From NCBI GenBank assembly GCA_020351875.1, contig CP070671.1, positions 451,103 to 515,102 on the forward strand: a DNA stretch of 64,000 nucleotides, read 5' to 3'. Below the pieces are notes generated by a model. The model saw nothing but the letters and a program-made list of their open reading frames with translations, did not search any database and was not told where the DNA came from. How positions within the stretch are numbered: position 1 is the stretch's first letter; each line of letters begins with the position of its first letter. This DNA is from Chromatiales bacterium. GTDB taxonomy: Bacteria; Pseudomonadota; Gammaproteobacteria; Steroidobacterales; GCA-2729495. This document shows positions 9,827 through 17,958 of this stretch, in pieces. The translations under genes were made by a program, and so were the position numbers.

Positions 9827-10432
9827 ATGAAGTTCGTCAGGCCCCACCTTGGGGTATTGGCTGCGATCTGCTGCTGGGCCAGCGCCACGCACGCTGCCGG
9901 CATGCCGGCCGTCGACACCGACGGCGTCAGCCCCGCGGCCGCCCGCGAGGTGCGCGCGACGAAAGCGTCCGTGGGCGAACCCGTGTCCGCCAACGTGGCC
10001 TTCGCCGGCATCGCCGACCAGCGCGCGAACAGCCTGGACGGGAACCTGCAGACGCTGGCGCTGTTGCCGCGCGCGAAGGCCTTTGGTGTCGGACCGCAAC
10101 TCGGTGCGCTGGCCGCAGCCTGGAACGACGCGCTGGCCGCCAACCACGCCGCGCTGCCGGGCCTGCACTCGATACAGACGGCCGAAGTCCGGCGGCAATT
10201 CGTGAACGCACCGGAGGTCTACGGGCTGTTTAACGTCGAAGAGGCCTGCCTGGCGGTCGGCTGCATGACCGAGTTCGCGTTGTCGCCACAGACCCCGGAA
10301 GGTGAGCTGCTGGTGGAAAGCAATGTGCTGGAACTCGTCAGCCAGACGACCGTGGTCCCAGTGCCTCCCGCGCTGTTGCTGTTCGGTTCGGCCCTCGGCT
10401 TGCTCGGGTGGATACGCCGCCGGCTGGCCTGA
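9827..10432 (+). CDS. Exported protein, shortened paralogue of the upstream SGNH hydrolase
   Basis: 201 residues with a signal peptide (near WASATHAAG) and the same C-terminal tail, VPVPPALLLFGSALGLLGWI plus RRR. The middle keeps recognisable parts of the hydrolase at 8704: AWNDALAANHAALPGL, then PEVYGLFNVEEACLAVGC compared with PEAFGLFNVTDACLAVGC. The GDS block and the DDVHP block are absent, so it should not be a GDSL esterase. It is best read as a duplicate that lost catalysis and either took another role or is decaying. The reading frame, start and RBS are intact. It shares the 61-bp leader and SD hairpin with its neighbour. Confidence 0.8.
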   Translation: MKFVRPHLGVLAAICCWASATHAAGMPAVDTDGVSPAAAREVRATKASVGEPVSANVAFAGIADQRANSLDGNLQTLALLPRAKAFGVGPQLGALAAAWNDALAANHAALPGLHSIQTAEVRRQFVNAPEVYGLFNVEEACLAVGCMTEFALSPQTPEGELLVESNVLELVSQTTVVPVPPALLLFGSALGLLGWIRRRLA

Positions 10433-10452
10433 GGACCTGCCGAAGACTGATG

Positions 10453-10484
10453 AGCGGCCGCCCGCACGGGCGGCCGCTTTTTTT
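10453..10484 (+). terminator. Rho-independent terminator after the exported-protein pair
   Basis: A perfect 12-bp inverted repeat (AGCGGCCGCCCG / CGGGCGGCCGCT) with a 2-base spacer is followed by a run of seven T. It lies 20 bp after the stop at 10432 and ends just before the stop of the convergent receptor gene. Confidence 0.95.
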
Positions 10485-10485
10485 A

Positions 10486-12924
10486 TCAGTCCACGTCGCC
10501 GAAGCGGTAGTCTGCGCGGATGCCGAACACGCGGCCCTCGGACGGCCACACCAGCGTGTTCACGATGCCGTAGCCGAACTCGTTGATCGCGTCGGCGTTC
10601 TCCCAGCCGCGCTCGAACCAGTCTTCGTCGAACACGTTGTCGACGAAGGCCGTGGCCGACCAGCCGCTGCCGCTGTCGTAACCGAGCTGCAGGTTGACCA
10701 CGTGCCAGTCGTCGGTCTCGGACAGCGCGAGATTGTCGAGTCCCGCATACATCGTGTCCGTGAACGCGTGCTCACCGGTCACGAAGATCTCCGCACCGCC
10801 GGCCAGCGGGAAATGGTGGGTAATGACCGACGACGTGGTCCACTCTGGCGAGAATGGCAGTTCGTTGCCTTCGCAGTTGTCACAACCACCGATGTCCAGG
10901 AAGGACTGGTCCACGTCGTCGACCTCGGTGTCACTGTAGGCCAGCGAGAAGTAGAGGTCCCAGCGGCCGGACGGCATCCAGATCAGCTCCAGCTCGGCCC
11001 CGTAGCCTGACGCCTGCGCCACGTTGTCCGTCAGCTGCGCGCCGCCCTCGAAGAACGTGAGCTGCAGGTCGTCGTAGTCGTAGTAGTACGCGGCGAGACT
11101 CCCCTGCAGGCTGTTATCCAGCAGCGTCGCCTTCGTGCCCAGTTCAAAACTGACGCTTTCCTCTTCGTCGTAGGTACTCGGCACCGTGCCCGGCAACGCC
11201 AGGCCGGTGTTCGGGTCGCTCTCCGCCGGCGCGCCGTCGGCACCCGTGAAACCGAAGTCCCCGAAGCCACCTGACTTGTAACCCCAGGCCACGTTGCCGT
11301 ACAGGGTCCACTGGTCGTTCAGGTCGTAGTTGGCTGCGAAGCGTGGCGTGAAGGCATCCCAGTCGTCCTCGTCCTTCACGAAGCCGCCGGGCGACACCCC
11401 GCTGAAGCGCTGCGAACAATCGGCCGCGGTCTCAGCCGTGAAGAAGAAGTCGTAGATGAAGTTGTTGCCCAGCGCCCCGCCGGAATCGGGCACGCAGGCC
11501 TCGTACTCCTTCTCGTCGTAGGTGTAGCGCAGGCCCACCGTCAGGTCCAGGCGATCGGTGGCCGCCCACGTCAGGTCCGCATAGATGGCCCAGCCCCAGT
11601 AGTCGCCTTCCGTGAAAGTGGATTCGGGCTTGTCCACTTCCAGGTCCGCCGGGTCGATATCTTCTTCCCAGTAGTCCTCGAAGATCGGGTCATCGCAACC
11701 GGTAACGCGGGCGCTGAGGTCGAAATCCGGGGCCTCCGTGACCTGCAGCGCGCGGCACAGGTCGTCCTCGGTGTAACGGTCCTGGAAATCCGCGTCCACG
11801 TCCTCGGTGTACACGCTCGCGCCGACGAACCAGGTGACCGGCCCGTCCGTCGGCGACAGCAGCCGCAGCTCCTGGCTGAAATAGTCCACGTCCTGGTCCA
11901 CGAAGTAGTGGTCCACGAGCGCCCCCGTGCCGTCGTAGTCTTCCCGGTACTTGAAGTCGTAGGTCTTGTACCCGGTGATCGCAGTCAGCGTGTAGCCGTT
12001 CGCCAGCTCCCAGTCTGCGTTCAGGCTCAGGCGCAGGATGTCCGCGTCATCGTCCCCCTGCAGGTCGTTGGCCACCTTGTCGTCGGGTAGCGGCGACCCG
12101 GAACCCGGCAAGGGTGTGGCAGACGGCGGGAAATCCAGCGCCAGCGAGGAATCCAGTGGCGCGGTGCTCCAGTACGCGGAGCCATCGTTATTGCGGTCCT
12201 CGTAAAAGGCGCTCAGGACCACGGAACCATTGTCCGCCTCGTAGCCCAGCGCGCCCTGCACCGCCTTGTTCTCCTCGTCGCCGAGATCGTTCCCGCCGGC
12301 CAGGTTTTCCAGGTAGCCGTCACGGGTCAGGTAACCAACGCTGCCGCGAAACGCCCAGCGCTCCGACAACGGCAGGTTCAGCGTGCCCTGGAACTCGTAA
12401 CGCTCCTCTTCGGCGACGGACAAACTCACGTTGCCGCCGATACCATCCGGGTTGGGGCGATTGGTGACGATGCTCACCGCGCCGGCAATCGCGTTGCGAC
12501 CGAACAGCGTGTTCTGCGGACCGCGGACGACCTCCGTGCGCGCTACGTCCAGGAAGGTCGTCGTCGCGCCGCCGTTCCTGCCTTCGTAGACACCGTCCAC
12601 GAAAATCGGCACCGAGCCATCGCCACCCACGCCGAAGCTGTTCGAGGAAATGCCGCGGATTGCCAGCGCGTCATTGAAACTGTCGGCCGTGCGCCCGTTG
12701 AACCCGGGCGTGAGCGCCACCATGCCGCGGAAGTCCCGCACGTTCAGGCTCTGCAGGAACTCGCCGCTGAAGGCGGACACCGCCACCGGCACATCGCGCG
12801 TGGACTGTTCGCGCTTCTGCACCGTGACCACGATTTCCTCGAATACCTGGTCCGCAGCGAGGCCCGCAGACGCGAAAACCAGACCGGTCACCAGCGTGAC
12901 CGGGAAGGCAAGACCCCTGTTCAT
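10486..12924 (-). CDS. TonB-dependent outer-membrane receptor
   Basis: 812 residues from ATG 12924. A signal peptide is followed by a TonB-box-like FEEIVVTVQK. The plug domain has VPVAVSAFSGEFLQSLNVRD, DGVYEGRNG and VRGPQNTLFGRNAIAGAVSI. A 22-strand-type beta-barrel follows and ends in an aromatic-terminated strand (GRVFGIRADYRFGDVD). The family imports siderophores, vitamin B12 or large organic molecules using TonB energy. The Asp-rich barrel (many D/E-Y-D repeats) may indicate a cation-associated substrate, but the ligand cannot be assigned. No tonB, exbB or exbD is in the window. Confidence 0.93.
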   Translation of the reverse strand: MNRGLAFPVTLVTGLVFASAGLAADQVFEEIVVTVQKREQSTRDVPVAVSAFSGEFLQSLNVRDFRGMVALTPGFNGRTADSFNDALAIRGISSNSFGVGGDGSVPIFVDGVYEGRNGGATTTFLDVARTEVVRGPQNTLFGRNAIAGAVSIVTNRPNPDGIGGNVSLSVAEEERYEFQGTLNLPLSERWAFRGSVGYLTRDGYLENLAGGNDLGDEENKAVQGALGYEADNGSVVLSAFYEDRNNDGSAYWSTAPLDSSLALDFPPSATPLPGSGSPLPDDKVANDLQGDDDADILRLSLNADWELANGYTLTAITGYKTYDFKYREDYDGTGALVDHYFVDQDVDYFSQELRLLSPTDGPVTWFVGASVYTEDVDADFQDRYTEDDLCRALQVTEAPDFDLSARVTGCDDPIFEDYWEEDIDPADLEVDKPESTFTEGDYWGWAIYADLTWAATDRLDLTVGLRYTYDEKEYEACVPDSGGALGNNFIYDFFFTAETAADCSQRFSGVSPGGFVKDEDDWDAFTPRFAANYDLNDQWTLYGNVAWGYKSGGFGDFGFTGADGAPAESDPNTGLALPGTVPSTYDEEESVSFELGTKATLLDNSLQGSLAAYYYDYDDLQLTFFEGGAQLTDNVAQASGYGAELELIWMPSGRWDLYFSLAYSDTEVDDVDQSFLDIGGCDNCEGNELPFSPEWTTSSVITHHFPLAGGAEIFVTGEHAFTDTMYAGLDNLALSETDDWHVVNLQLGYDSGSGWSATAFVDNVFDEDWFERGWENADAINEFGYGIVNTLVWPSEGRVFGIRADYRFGDVD

Positions 12925-12978
12925 GGGCAACCCCCCCTGTAGTGGAGGCGCGATGATAGCCGCAGTCCAGTCCAGCGG

Positions 12979-13764
12979 CTACTGGATCAGGCGCCGGCGA
13001 ATGAACACGGTGGCGGCCAGGTAGCCGAACACCGCGTAAGCCGCCAGCACGGACAAGTGCAGGCCCACCGCGTCGAGGACCTGGCCCGCCACCAGCGGGC
13101 GCACCAGCGCGATGGCATGGGACAGCGGTAACACGTCGACGATCAGCCGCGCCACGTCCGGCAACGTCTCCACCGGGTAGAACACGCCGCTGAAGATGAA
13201 CATCGGCGTGACCAGCAGGGTGACGTAATAGTTGAAGAAATCGTAGTTCGGCGCGAAGGCCGCGACGACGATGGCCGGCCCCGCGAAGCACAGGCCGATC
13301 AGGAAAAACAGCGGCACGGCCACCAGCGCGCTCCAGTCGTGCACCGCGCCGAGCAGGGTTGCCACCGCGAGTATCGGCACCGCGGCAATCACCGCCTTGG
13401 TGCCACACCACAACATTTCGCCGGCCACGATGTCGTCGACCTGCAGCGGGGTGGCGAGCAGCGCGTCATAGGTCTGCTGGTGCACCATGCGCGTGAATAC
13501 GGAGTACATGCCCTCGAAAGACGCGGTATTCATCGCCGACGCCGCCACCAGGCCCGACGCGAGGAAGGTCAGGTAGGGCATACCGTTCACTTCGCCGACG
13601 AAACGGCCGAGCCCGAAGCCGAGGCCCAGCAAATACACGAAGGGCTCGCCGAAGGTGAAGAACAGGCTCGGCGCAATGAGCTTGCGCCAGACCAGCGCGT
13701 TGCGATACCAGAGCTTCAAGGCGCCGGCGCGGGGTTGCGGTAATGCGAGCTGGGCAGCAGTCAT
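12979..13764 (-). CDS. ABC-2 type transporter permease (NodJ-like)
   Basis: 261 residues with about six membrane helices. It has SLFFTFGEPFVYLLGLGFGL near the N-terminus and LLVTPMFIFSGVFYPVETLP in the second half, the hallmark of the NodJ/ABC-2 exporter permease family. It starts 4 bp after the stop of the ATPase gene (13769-14695), so the two form an operon and should assemble into one exporter. Substrates of such systems range from lipo-oligosaccharides to drugs; there is no local clue here. Confidence 0.9.
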   Translation of the reverse strand: MTAAQLALPQPRAGALKLWYRNALVWRKLIAPSLFFTFGEPFVYLLGLGFGLGRFVGEVNGMPYLTFLASGLVAASAMNTASFEGMYSVFTRMVHQQTYDALLATPLQVDDIVAGEMLWCGTKAVIAAVPILAVATLLGAVHDWSALVAVPLFFLIGLCFAGPAIVVAAFAPNYDFFNYYVTLLVTPMFIFSGVFYPVETLPDVARLIVDVLPLSHAIALVRPLVAGQVLDAVGLHLSVLAAYAVFGYLAATVFIRRRLIQ

Positions 13765-13768
13765 GTCG

Positions 13769-14695
13769 TCACTCTCTCAGTTCGTGGCCGGTCTGGCGCA
13801 GGAAAACGTCTTCCAGGTTGGCGGGCCGGTGCATGTAGGTCAGGCGCGTCGCCTTTTCCAGCCGCCCGAGCAGGGCCGGCAGGTCGCGCGTGTACGCGTA
13901 GTGCATTTCGCCCACTGTCTCCAGCCGCAGGTCGGTGCAGCCCTCGAGTAGGCTCTCGATTTCGCTGCGGGCACCCTGCAGTTCCAGCACGTGGGGCTCG
14001 ACCCCGTCTGCGATCAGCTGGGCGGGATGACCGTGACTGATGATGCGCCCGTGGTCCACGATCACCAGTTCGTCGCACAAGCGCTCGGCCTCGTCCATGT
14101 AATGCGTGGTCAGCAGCAGTGTCTTGCCCGCATTGCGCAGCTGGCGGAGCCGGGTCCAGATCATGCGCCGCACCTGGGGGTCGAGCCCGGTGGTGGGCTC
14201 GTCCAGCACGATGAGTTCCGGATCGTTAATCAGCGCCCGGGCAATCGACAGGCGGCGTTTCATCCCGCCGGACAATTCCCGTAACGGGCTGTCCGCGCGG
14301 TCCGTCAGCTCCACGAACTCGAGGAGCTCGACGATCCGATCCCGCACCACCGGCCCGGCCAGGTCAAAATACCGCGCGTACATGCGCAGGTTTTCCGCCA
14401 CCGTAAAGTCCGGGTCTGCGTTGTCCTGCTGTGGCACGACGCCGGTGCGCCGTCGGATTTCGCGAACCGCACCTGGCATCGGCAGCCCCAGTACCGTGAG
14501 CGAGCCTGCCGTCATCGGCGACTGGCCGAGCACCATGCGCAGCGTGGTGGTCTTGCCCGCGCCGTTCGGCCCCAGCAAACCGAAGCAGCCGCCGGCCGGA
14601 ATGTCCAGGTCGATGGCGTCCACCGCAACGCGCTCACCAAAACGCTTGGTGAGTTTGCGGGCTACTACGACCGGATGGTTCGCTGGCTTCGCCAT
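13769..14695 (-). CDS. ABC transporter ATP-binding protein (NodI-like)
   Basis: 308 residues. The Walker A is GPNGAGKTT, the Q-loop region is VVPQQDNADPDFTVAENLRM, the signature is ELSGGMKRRLSIARALI, and Walker B is LIVLDEPTTGLD with the switch His in LLLTTHYMDEAERLCD. The C-terminal 70 residues are the extension usual in NodI/DrrA-type exporters. It is the first gene of a two-gene unit with the permease at 12979-13764. Confidence 0.93.
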   Translation of the reverse strand: MAKPANHPVVVARKLTKRFGERVAVDAIDLDIPAGGCFGLLGPNGAGKTTTLRMVLGQSPMTAGSLTVLGLPMPGAVREIRRRTGVVPQQDNADPDFTVAENLRMYARYFDLAGPVVRDRIVELLEFVELTDRADSPLRELSGGMKRRLSIARALINDPELIVLDEPTTGLDPQVRRMIWTRLRQLRNAGKTLLLTTHYMDEAERLCDELVIVDHGRIISHGHPAQLIADGVEPHVLELQGARSEIESLLEGCTDLRLETVGEMHYAYTRDLPALLGRLEKATRLTYMHRPANLEDVFLRQTGHELRE

Positions 14696-14772
14696 AATCT
14701 GAGAACTGTGACCGCGACGAGAACTGCGTCCTGTCTTAGTTTAAGAGTTCGTGGTTCGGGGCGAATCAGTTT

Positions 14773-15231
14773 ATGTTAATGGCGTGGATCCTGTTGGCGT
14801 TGGCGACTTGTGCGGGGAGCAGTTTCATCGCGGCTCGCTATACGCGCGCGCGAGTTGAGCGCGAGCGGCTGACCGCCGAGATTGAAGATCCCCGTGACAG
14901 CCAGATCCGCGAATTGCTGATCGCCGCAAAGGTCGCCCGGGAGAACGCGCTGCGTGCCAAGGCCGACGAGTCGAGCAGCAGCGAGGAACTGGTGCAGGTC
15001 CGCGACCGGATTCGGACCCTGGAGAAAACCGCCGCCGACGCGAACGCCGACCTGGAAACCATGCAGGTCCGGCTGGAGGAACTGCTCGGCGAGCGCAACC
15101 AGCTGGAAGAGCAGCTGGCGGACCTGGGGCGCGACAAGGAGCGGCTGCGCAACCGGGCCCAGGAGCTGGAGATGGAACTCAGCATGGGCAAGGCCGGCGA
15201 CCTGCTGGATCCGGTCCTGCAGGCCAACTAG
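14773..15231 (+). CDS. Single-pass membrane protein with cytoplasmic coiled coil
   Basis: 152 residues, ATG at 14773 (ATG 14779 also possible). A membrane helix (WILLALATCAGSSFIAARY) is followed by a long charged helix from residue ~25 to ~140 with heptad patterning (ERLTAEIEDPRDSQIRELLI, VRDRIRTLEKTAADANADLE). This topology recalls YhcB/ZapG-like or LapA-like envelope proteins, but I see no diagnostic motif. It is divergent from the ABC exporter genes. Confidence 0.7.
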   Translation: MLMAWILLALATCAGSSFIAARYTRARVERERLTAEIEDPRDSQIRELLIAAKVARENALRAKADESSSSEELVQVRDRIRTLEKTAADANADLETMQVRLEELLGERNQLEEQLADLGRDKERLRNRAQELEMELSMGKAGDLLDPVLQAN

Positions 15232-15315
15232 CCGCGCCGGGCCGGGCACCGAGGCCCGGACAGAAGCCCGCCGCGACCGCGCTGGGTGACCGGGCCATGC
15301 TAGAATTCTCTTCTC

Positions 15316-16578
15316 ATGTCACGCTGTCTTGACGACTACCGTCTCCGCCTGGGCAACACCGAATACGTACCGATCGTAATCGGCGGCATGGGCGTGGATA
15401 TTTCCAGCGCCGAGCTGGCCCACGAAGCCGCGCGCCTGGGCGGCATTGGCCACATCTCCGACGCGATGTCGCCCTACGTGTCCGACCGCTATTTCTCGAC
15501 CAAGTACACCAAGGCGAAGTCGCTGAAGCATCGCGCCAGCCGCGACACAACGGACAAGACATCCGTGCGTTTCGACAACCAGCACCTGTACGACGCCCAG
15601 CGCCGTTATGTTGAAACGACAATGGAGGCAAAGCGCGGGCCCGGCGCGGTGCACATCAACGTAATGGAAAAGCTGCAGATGGGCGCGCCGTCGGAAACGC
15701 TGGCCGCGCGGCTGCACGCGTCACTGGACGGCGGCATCGACGGCATCACGCTGTCGGCCGGGTTGCACAACGGCACGCTGAAGATGATTGCCGACAATCC
15801 CCGGTTCCGGGATGCGAAGATCGGCATCATCGTGTCCAGCCTGCGCGCACTGAAGATCTTCCTGCGTAGCGGCAAGCGCGTGGACCGGCTCCCGGATTAC
15901 GTGGTGGTGGAAGGCCCACTGGCGGGCGGCCACCTCGGTTTCGGCGAAGACTGGCGCGAGTATCGTCTCGCCGACATCGTGACAGAAATCGTCGCGTTCC
16001 TGAAAGAAGAAGAACTCGACTTGCCCGTGATTCCGGCCGGCGGCGTGTTCACCGGCACCGATGCAGTGGAGATGATGGAAATCGGCGCGGCCGCCGTGCA
16101 GGTGGCAACGCGCTTTACCGTGACCCAGGAATGCGGCATGCCGGACAAGGTGAAACAGGAATATTTTGCCGCGACGGAAGACATGGTGGACGTGTCGTCG
16201 GTGTCGGCGACGGGTTACCTGATCCGCCTGCTGAATAACAGCCCGGCGCTCGGCTCGAACATCAAGCCGCAGTGCGAACCGCTCGGCTACACGCTCGATA
16301 AGACCGGCAACTGTCCGTACATCAAGGCGTGGGAAGCTACGCCGGTGGACGAGAACGGCAAGAAGCTGCCCGTCAACGACAAGATCTGCATCTGCTACCA
16401 CTTCGGCAAGTACAACGTGTGGACCTGCGGGCACTACGTGTACCGGCTGAAGGACACCACCCGCCAGCTGCCCGACGGCAGCTACCAGTTGCTGACCGCA
16501 GAGCAGGTGTTCAACGACTATCGCTACAGCACCGAGCACCAGATCGCGCTGCCGCCGGCCCTGGCCGCGTCGGCCTGA
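15316..16578 (+). CDS. Nitronate monooxygenase / 2-nitropropane dioxygenase family flavoprotein
   Basis: 420 residues. The TIM-barrel FMN enzyme starts with VIGGMGVDISSAELAHEAAR, has VVVEGPLAGGHLGFGED in the middle, and VIPAGGVFTGTDAVEMMEIG before AAAVQVATRF, which forms the phosphate-binding part. The C-terminal ~100 residues are cysteine-rich (NCPYIKAW, CICYHFGKYNVWTCGHYVYR), which is not part of the short canonical enzyme and may bind a metal. Such enzymes oxidise alkyl nitronates or act as related FMN reductases; the actual substrate is unknown. It appears monocistronic. Confidence 0.85.
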   Translation: MSRCLDDYRLRLGNTEYVPIVIGGMGVDISSAELAHEAARLGGIGHISDAMSPYVSDRYFSTKYTKAKSLKHRASRDTTDKTSVRFDNQHLYDAQRRYVETTMEAKRGPGAVHINVMEKLQMGAPSETLAARLHASLDGGIDGITLSAGLHNGTLKMIADNPRFRDAKIGIIVSSLRALKIFLRSGKRVDRLPDYVVVEGPLAGGHLGFGEDWREYRLADIVTEIVAFLKEEELDLPVIPAGGVFTGTDAVEMMEIGAAAVQVATRFTVTQECGMPDKVKQEYFAATEDMVDVSSVSATGYLIRLLNNSPALGSNIKPQCEPLGYTLDKTGNCPYIKAWEATPVDENGKKLPVNDKICICYHFGKYNVWTCGHYVYRLKDTTRQLPDGSYQLLTAEQVFNDYRYSTEHQIALPPALAASA

Positions 16579-16590
16579 ACTCGCGCCCCG

Positions 16591-16758
16591 TCAGAAACTG
16601 AGCTCGACCTCCAGGCCGGGTGCGTCATGGCGCACCGCGTCCACCCCCTGAGCCCCGTCATGTGCCACGCTGACCGTGAAGCCTTCGCGACCCAGGTACT
16701 CCACGAGCATCACGCGGAGCTCGCGGTCGTCGTCAACCAGCAATATCGAATCGTTCAT
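16591..16758 (-). pseudogene. cpxR-like response regulator remnant
   Basis: 55 codons starting MNDSILLVDDDRELRVMLVE and continuing YLGREGFTVSVAHDGAQG. This is the first ~45 residues of a CpxR-type receiver with the acidic DDD pocket. The phospho-acceptor Asp region, the rest of the receiver and the DNA-binding domain are all missing; instead the frame ends PGLEVELSF, which could be the last residues of a histidine kinase. The simplest reading is a deletion joining the start of cpxR to the end of cpxA. The normal divergent partner cpxP is still present at 16919. Confidence 0.75.
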
Positions 16759-16811
16759 ACGTCCTGACCCTGCGCCCATTGCAGGCAATTCGCGACCCGG
16801 ACTCAAGCCGC

Positions 16812-16826
16812 TTTGCACTTCTTTGC
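16812..16826. promoter_or_regulatory. CpxR-box-like direct repeat
   Basis: TTTGC-ACTTC-TTTGC on the plus strand is GCAAA-GAAGT-GCAAA on the other. This is one base per half-site away from the CpxR consensus GTAAA-N5-GTAAA and has the same 10-bp period; a third weaker unit (TTCGC) follows at 16832. It lies in the divergent spacer between the cpxR remnant and cpxP, where E. coli has its CpxR sites. Confidence 0.5.
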
Positions 16827-16918
16827 ATTTCTTCGCCGGACGCGGTCATCCGCAGGGCCGCTGGCGCGTTAACTTTCTCATCAACACGGGGCAAGCGGCC
16901 CCACTACAGGAGCCAATC

Positions 16919-17416
16919 ATGTTGACGAGACGCAAGACCATCACGCTGTCAGCCACCGCGCTGGGCGTATTGACGGCCTGGGCCGTGGCCTGGGGCGTGA
17001 CTGAGAACGACGGCACCGAGCCGACCGCGAGCGGATTCGAGGGCCGCCACTGGGGCGGACACCGGGGCGGGCGCATGGACCGCATGGCCCGACACCTGGA
17101 CCTGAGTGACGAACAGCGCACGCAAATCGAGGCCATCATGGCGAACGCCAGGACCGAGGGCGAGCAGTTGCGCGGCGAGCTGGCCACGCTGCGCGAGGAA
17201 GTCGGCGCGATGATTCGCAGTGACGGCTACTACGAAGACCAGGTGCGCATCCAGGTGGAATCCAAGGGCCCGGTTTTCGTCGAGCTGACGGTGCTGGGCA
17301 TCCGCACGATGAACGGCGTCTACCAGGTGCTGACGCCGGAACAGCGCGCGAAAGCCGATGAGATGCTGGCGCGTGGGCGCAGATTCGGACGTGGTTTTGG
17401 CGTGGGCGGTTTCTAG
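16919..17416 (+). CDS. CpxP/Spy-family periplasmic protein
   Basis: 165 residues from ATG 16919 with a good SD (CAGGAG) 8 bp upstream; the open frame further upstream lacks coding character. An N-terminal signal-type helix (TITLSATALGVLTAWAVAWG) is followed by a Gly/His/Arg segment and an LTxxQ-type helical region: LDLSDEQRTQIEAIMANART and VLTPEQRAKADEMLARGRRF. These are the paired motifs of Spy/CpxP envelope-stress chaperones and inhibitors. It is divergent from a broken cpxR, so its normal regulator is not encoded here. Confidence 0.85.
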   Translation: MLTRRKTITLSATALGVLTAWAVAWGVTENDGTEPTASGFEGRHWGGHRGGRMDRMARHLDLSDEQRTQIEAIMANARTEGEQLRGELATLREEVGAMIRSDGYYEDQVRIQVESKGPVFVELTVLGIRTMNGVYQVLTPEQRAKADEMLARGRRFGRGFGVGGF

Positions 17417-17471
17417 ATCGCCTCAGGTCCCCCCTGCCGGCGCATTTCCAAACCCTGTCGCGCCGGACCCT

Positions 17472-17515
17472 GCCGGCGGCGCCCCACCCCCCTCGGGCGT
17501 CGCCGGCCTCTTTTT
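17472..17515 (+). terminator. Terminator after cpxP-like gene
   Basis: A 13-bp stem (GCCGGCGGCGCCC at 17472-17484 with GGGCGTCGCCGGC at 17495-17507, one mismatch) is followed by CTCTTTTT. It ends 5 bp before the stop of the convergent small gene. Confidence 0.85.
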
Positions 17516-17520
17516 GCGCA

Positions 17521-17841
17521 TCAGCCCGTGATTTCCATCTGGTCGGACCAGCGGCGGGCGCGACAGCGGTTGTCCTGTTCGTGCACCGGGATTTCCGCCG
17601 ACCCCTGGTAGACCTCCGACTCGATGTCGAACTGGTACCACGCACCCTGCTTGTCGATATCCCTCACCGTGTAGAGAATCTTCGTGGTCGCCGGATCCTC
17701 GAGTTCCGCCCGCAGCGCGGCCAGGCAGCGGTCCAGCTCGGCCCGGTACATGACTTCGCCCGGCGTGGCGGCCTGCACGTTGGCACCCATGAACAGCGCG
17801 GCACTCAGTGTCAATCCGGTCATCATCTTGGCAGTATTCAT
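17521..17841 (-). CDS. Small exported protein, unknown function
   Basis: 106 residues from the ATG at 17841, which has a strong SD (GGAGGAG) 5-6 bp upstream; the frame begins earlier but without an RBS. A signal peptide (MTGLTLSAALFMGANVQAAT) precedes a mature domain of about 80 residues with two Cys (DRCLAALRAEL and DNRCRARRW) that could pair. I do not recognise a family. It is divergent from the winged-helix/hydrolase gene. Confidence 0.75.
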   Translation of the reverse strand: MNTAKMMTGLTLSAALFMGANVQAATPGEVMYRAELDRCLAALRAELEDPATTKILYTVRDIDKQGAWYQFDIESEVYQGSAEIPVHEQDNRCRARRWSDQMEITG

Positions 17842-17958
17842 CGCGATCTCCTCCTTCGCTTTGGTTGCGCGGACCATCTGGCCCGTGGAGATACTGTGCT
17901 CCTACAATGGTTTGGGGTCCTGACCCACCCGTGACGATTTCCTGACCTTTTTCTGACC

